Of a DNA stretch of 64,000 nucleotides, positions 62,076 through 64,000 are shown in pieces. A program made the translations under genes and the position numbers. Every line of letters begins with the position of its first letter. Position 1 is the first letter of the stretch. A model generated the notes under the pieces. The model did not search any database and was not told where the DNA came from. It worked only from the letters and a program-made list of their open reading frames with translations. Origin of the DNA: Bifidobacterium sp. 7101 (GTDB lineage Bacteria > Actinomycetota > Actinomycetes > Actinomycetales > Bifidobacteriaceae); the NCBI RefSeq assembly GCF_000499285.1, contig NZ_AWUN01000005.1:62001-126000 (forward strand), given 5' to 3'.

Positions 62076-62693
62076 TTGGCTTTCGTAGGTATACAGCTCA
62101 AGAGGCTTTATAGGCTGGTATTGCTGCCGTTCATACTGACCGCAGGTATTCTTCTTGCGGGCTCCTTACTGGAGGGCATTTGGTCACCGGACCGCATACG
62201 GCCGGTTATAATGGTTCTTACTCAGGTGCCAGTAATTGCTGCTGGCCTATCTACAGCTTTTGTACTCAATGGTGACCCAATCGTTGAACTTGCTGAGTCA
62301 ACTCCAACTGGATGGCGAAAGGTTCAAGTGACCAGGCTGCTTATCATTACCGGAGCATTTCTTGCTGCCGCAGGCCTTCTTTTTATCGGCTTGCATATGA
62401 TGCGACTTTGGCCACGTGACATGGGATGGGTGAGCATCATTACCCCGGTTGGCAGTATATTCATTGTCAACTGTCTAGTGTTCCTTATAGCCGTACTCAC
62501 CATGTCTACGCCAACATCGTCGCTGGCTTCCATAGCTATTTGGCTGTTTTTATGTTTTATATGGGATCCATACATCACCGATCCGGTCCGGCAACGACTC
62601 ATTCCATTGTTTATTGCAGCAGCAGGCGCAATCTTCGGATGGAACATGTGCGGTGATGCGGAGCGCAATGTCGTAAGGGTGGCAGCCCTATGA
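62076..62693 (+). CDS. Membrane protein of the ECF-ABC operon
   Basis: 205 residues, about six helices, short loops; not recognised beyond ABC-permease-like character. The TTG at 62076 has AAGGTGG six bases upstream. Overlaps the next gene by 4 bp, indicating coupling. Probably a transporter subunit. Confidence 0.68.
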   Translation: MAFVGIQLKRLYRLVLLPFILTAGILLAGSLLEGIWSPDRIRPVIMVLTQVPVIAAGLSTAFVLNGDPIVELAESTPTGWRKVQVTRLLIITGAFLAAAGLLFIGLHMMRLWPRDMGWVSIITPVGSIFIVNCLVFLIAVLTMSTPTSSLASIAIWLFLCFIWDPYITDPVRQRLIPLFIAAAGAIFGWNMCGDAERNVVRVAAL

Positions 62694-63448
62694 GGATAAT
62701 GAGCCTTGTACGCATCACGATACTGATGTTTTATCGGCGCAAAGCCTTGTGGATAGCCAGCATATCGCTGGCGCTCTTCGCCCTCTTTTTGGCCTATGCT
62801 TCTCCTATGTCACCTGGATTCAGCAACACAGATGGTCTTGTCTTTACCGGACAGGTTCTTGCTATGTTCACCCCGTTGGCATACGCAGCATCTTTTAGCG
62901 ACCTTATGACTGCCGACAGGCGAACAGGTATGGACGAACTTGAATCCACCTCCCCCTTGCCGATGGCAGTCATCCGCGCAGCTCATGTCTTGGGAGCCTG
63001 GGTTATCTGCATATCGTCTTCCCTGCTTTTCCTTGTATTGATCGCGGTCCACCAAGCCATCCACGGCAACGGTGAGGCAATACTGGTGGCCCTGGCAGTA
63101 GCACTTGTCATACTCTCACCATCAATACTGATTGCTATGGGGATATCCGCCCTGCTGGGAGCCCTGTTGCCCACGATCGTAGCCCGAATTCTTGCCGTCC
63201 TGATATGGGCTTGGCTGGCTTTCTATACCCCCCTCTTACCAGTTCCAACGCTCAATGGAGGCCCCCTAGCAGTCATTGGCGATCCCATTGCGCAGGGATG
63301 GTTTCATACCGATCCTATGTACATACCGGCGAACGGCCCCTTTACCGTCCAATCAGGAGTCATATCCCTGCTCTGGCAGGTGTGTATTATCTTCCTCCTT
63401 TTCACTGGTGCAAATATGGCCTCCAACCACATAAAAGTTCGGGTCTGA
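62690..63448 (+). CDS. ABC-2-like permease of the ECF-ABC operon
   Basis: 252 residues with about six helices. The segment SFSDLMTADRRTGMDELESTSPLP after helix 2 is typical of ABC-2 permeases. Directly precedes the ATPase gene (32-bp gap) and is the most likely permease partner. ATG at 62690 overlaps the preceding stop. Confidence 0.75.
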   Translation: MRIMSLVRITILMFYRRKALWIASISLALFALFLAYASPMSPGFSNTDGLVFTGQVLAMFTPLAYAASFSDLMTADRRTGMDELESTSPLPMAVIRAAHVLGAWVICISSSLLFLVLIAVHQAIHGNGEAILVALAVALVILSPSILIAMGISALLGALLPTIVARILAVLIWAWLAFYTPLLPVPTLNGGPLAVIGDPIAQGWFHTDPMYIPANGPFTVQSGVISLLWQVCIIFLLFTGANMASNHIKVRV

Positions 63449-63480
63449 CTTTCATCTGACTTTGAAAGGAATCACTTACA

Positions 63481-64000
63481 TGTTTATCTCCATTGACCAT
63501 CTGACCAAGGATTTTCGGGGGAGACCAGCCGCTTTAAACGATCTGACCGTTGATCTTCCACAAGGCATGATAGGGCTCATAGGACCAAATGGTGCCGGTA
63601 AAACAACCCTCATGCGCATTCTCACTGGAATAATCAAACCGACTAAAGGTAAAGTTTTTATTGATGGACAAGACCTGTCTTCGCCGGCCAACAGGCGAAA
63701 TCTAAAACGGCACCTGGGCTATCTCCCACAGCACATCACCCCCTACGAGAACCTGTCCCCGCTTGAATTCCTTGACTATATCGGCATCTTGAAAATGATC
63801 GACAATAAACGTGCACGGCAGGAGCAGGCACGTACCCTTTTGGAACAGGTGGGATTGGAAGACATGATGAACCAACCTATCAGAGGGTTGTCCGGGGGCA
63901 TGAGGCGCAGGGTTGGCATAGCACAGGCCCTTATGGGCGACCCCCAGCTACTGGTAGTCGACGAACCCACAGCGGGGTTGGATCCCGAAGAGCGCATGCG
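63481..64000 (+). CDS. ABC transporter ATP-binding protein (partial, runs off window)
   Basis: First 173 codons only. Walker A GPNGAGKTTLMRIL, Q-loop YLPQHIT, signature LSGGMRRRVGIAQAL and Walker B LLVVDEPTAGLDPEER are present, so the visible part is intact. It resembles BcrA/CcmA-type ATPases that pair with ABC-2 permeases. Starts with ATG at 63481 after GAAAGGAATCACTTAC. Last visible gene of the ECF-ABC operon; the 3' end lies outside. Confidence 0.9.

Overview
The window is a GC-rich, densely coding stretch of an actinobacterial chromosome, most likely a Bifidobacterium. The evidence is gene content and order: adjacent transaldolase and transketolase genes, a fused cytidylate kinase/Der GTPase, hrcA-dnaJ under a CIRCE operator, whiA, an actinobacterial sucC-sucD-PerM-like-purH order, and a thrS-pgsA-acyltransferase-PimA order like that of mycobacteria. 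A heme-completion operon is present, which is unusual for bifidobacteria and fits the insect-gut (B. asteroides-like) branch; that placement is inference. No rRNA, CRISPR array, prophage or intact insertion sequence was seen.

Layout. 0-9.4 kb: a TspO-like membrane protein, a DNA-repair block (tag, uvrA with a perfect SOS box, uvrC), then aroE and rapZ. 9.5-13 kb: whiA, pgk, tpiA, secG. 13.1-16.3 kb: a self-contained three-gene operon, hemQ, an MFS transporter and cpfC, closed by a bidirectional terminator. 16.3-22.2 kb: tal and tkt on the minus strand, divergent from hrcA-dnaJ. 22.2-24.1 kb: a fructosamine-kinase-like gene and uppP. 24.1-27.4 kb: a large cell-wall-anchored RCC1/InlB-repeat surface protein whose reading frame is broken by a run of 11 G, so it looks phase-variable and is OFF in this assembly. 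28-29.8 kb: a YheO-like regulator and a four-tRNA cluster. 29.9-35.8 kb: PAC2 protein, thrS and three phosphatidylinositol-mannoside genes. 35.8-39.6 kb: yebC, ruvC, then ruvAB with its own perfect SOS box, and yajC. 39.7-47 kb: apt, sucCD, a PerM-like membrane protein, purH, an aldehyde dehydrogenase. 47-51.8 kb: DUF3017-like protein, aquaporin-family channel, rluB-type pseudouridine synthase, cmk-der.

From about 51.8 kb the character changes to accessory genes with longer, more AT-rich spacers: an AT-rich GNAT acetyltransferase that looks recently acquired, an SdpR/SdpI-type repressor and membrane pair, a HAD hydrolase, a MagIII-like glycosylase, a zinc alcohol dehydrogenase, a MacB-like ABC exporter preceded by four helically phased TCAGGG repeats, a ClbS/DfsB-family protein, and an ECF sigma factor followed by three membrane proteins and an ABC ATPase that runs off the window.

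The most interesting items are the heme operon (coproheme decarboxylase and coproporphyrin ferrochelatase flanking a transporter, with a ferrochelatase lacking the cluster cysteines of actinobacterial enzymes), the poly-G switch in the surface protein, the ECF-ABC operon and the TCAGGG array. Gene starts were chosen by Shine-Dalgarno spacing and homology by eye; no database search was possible.
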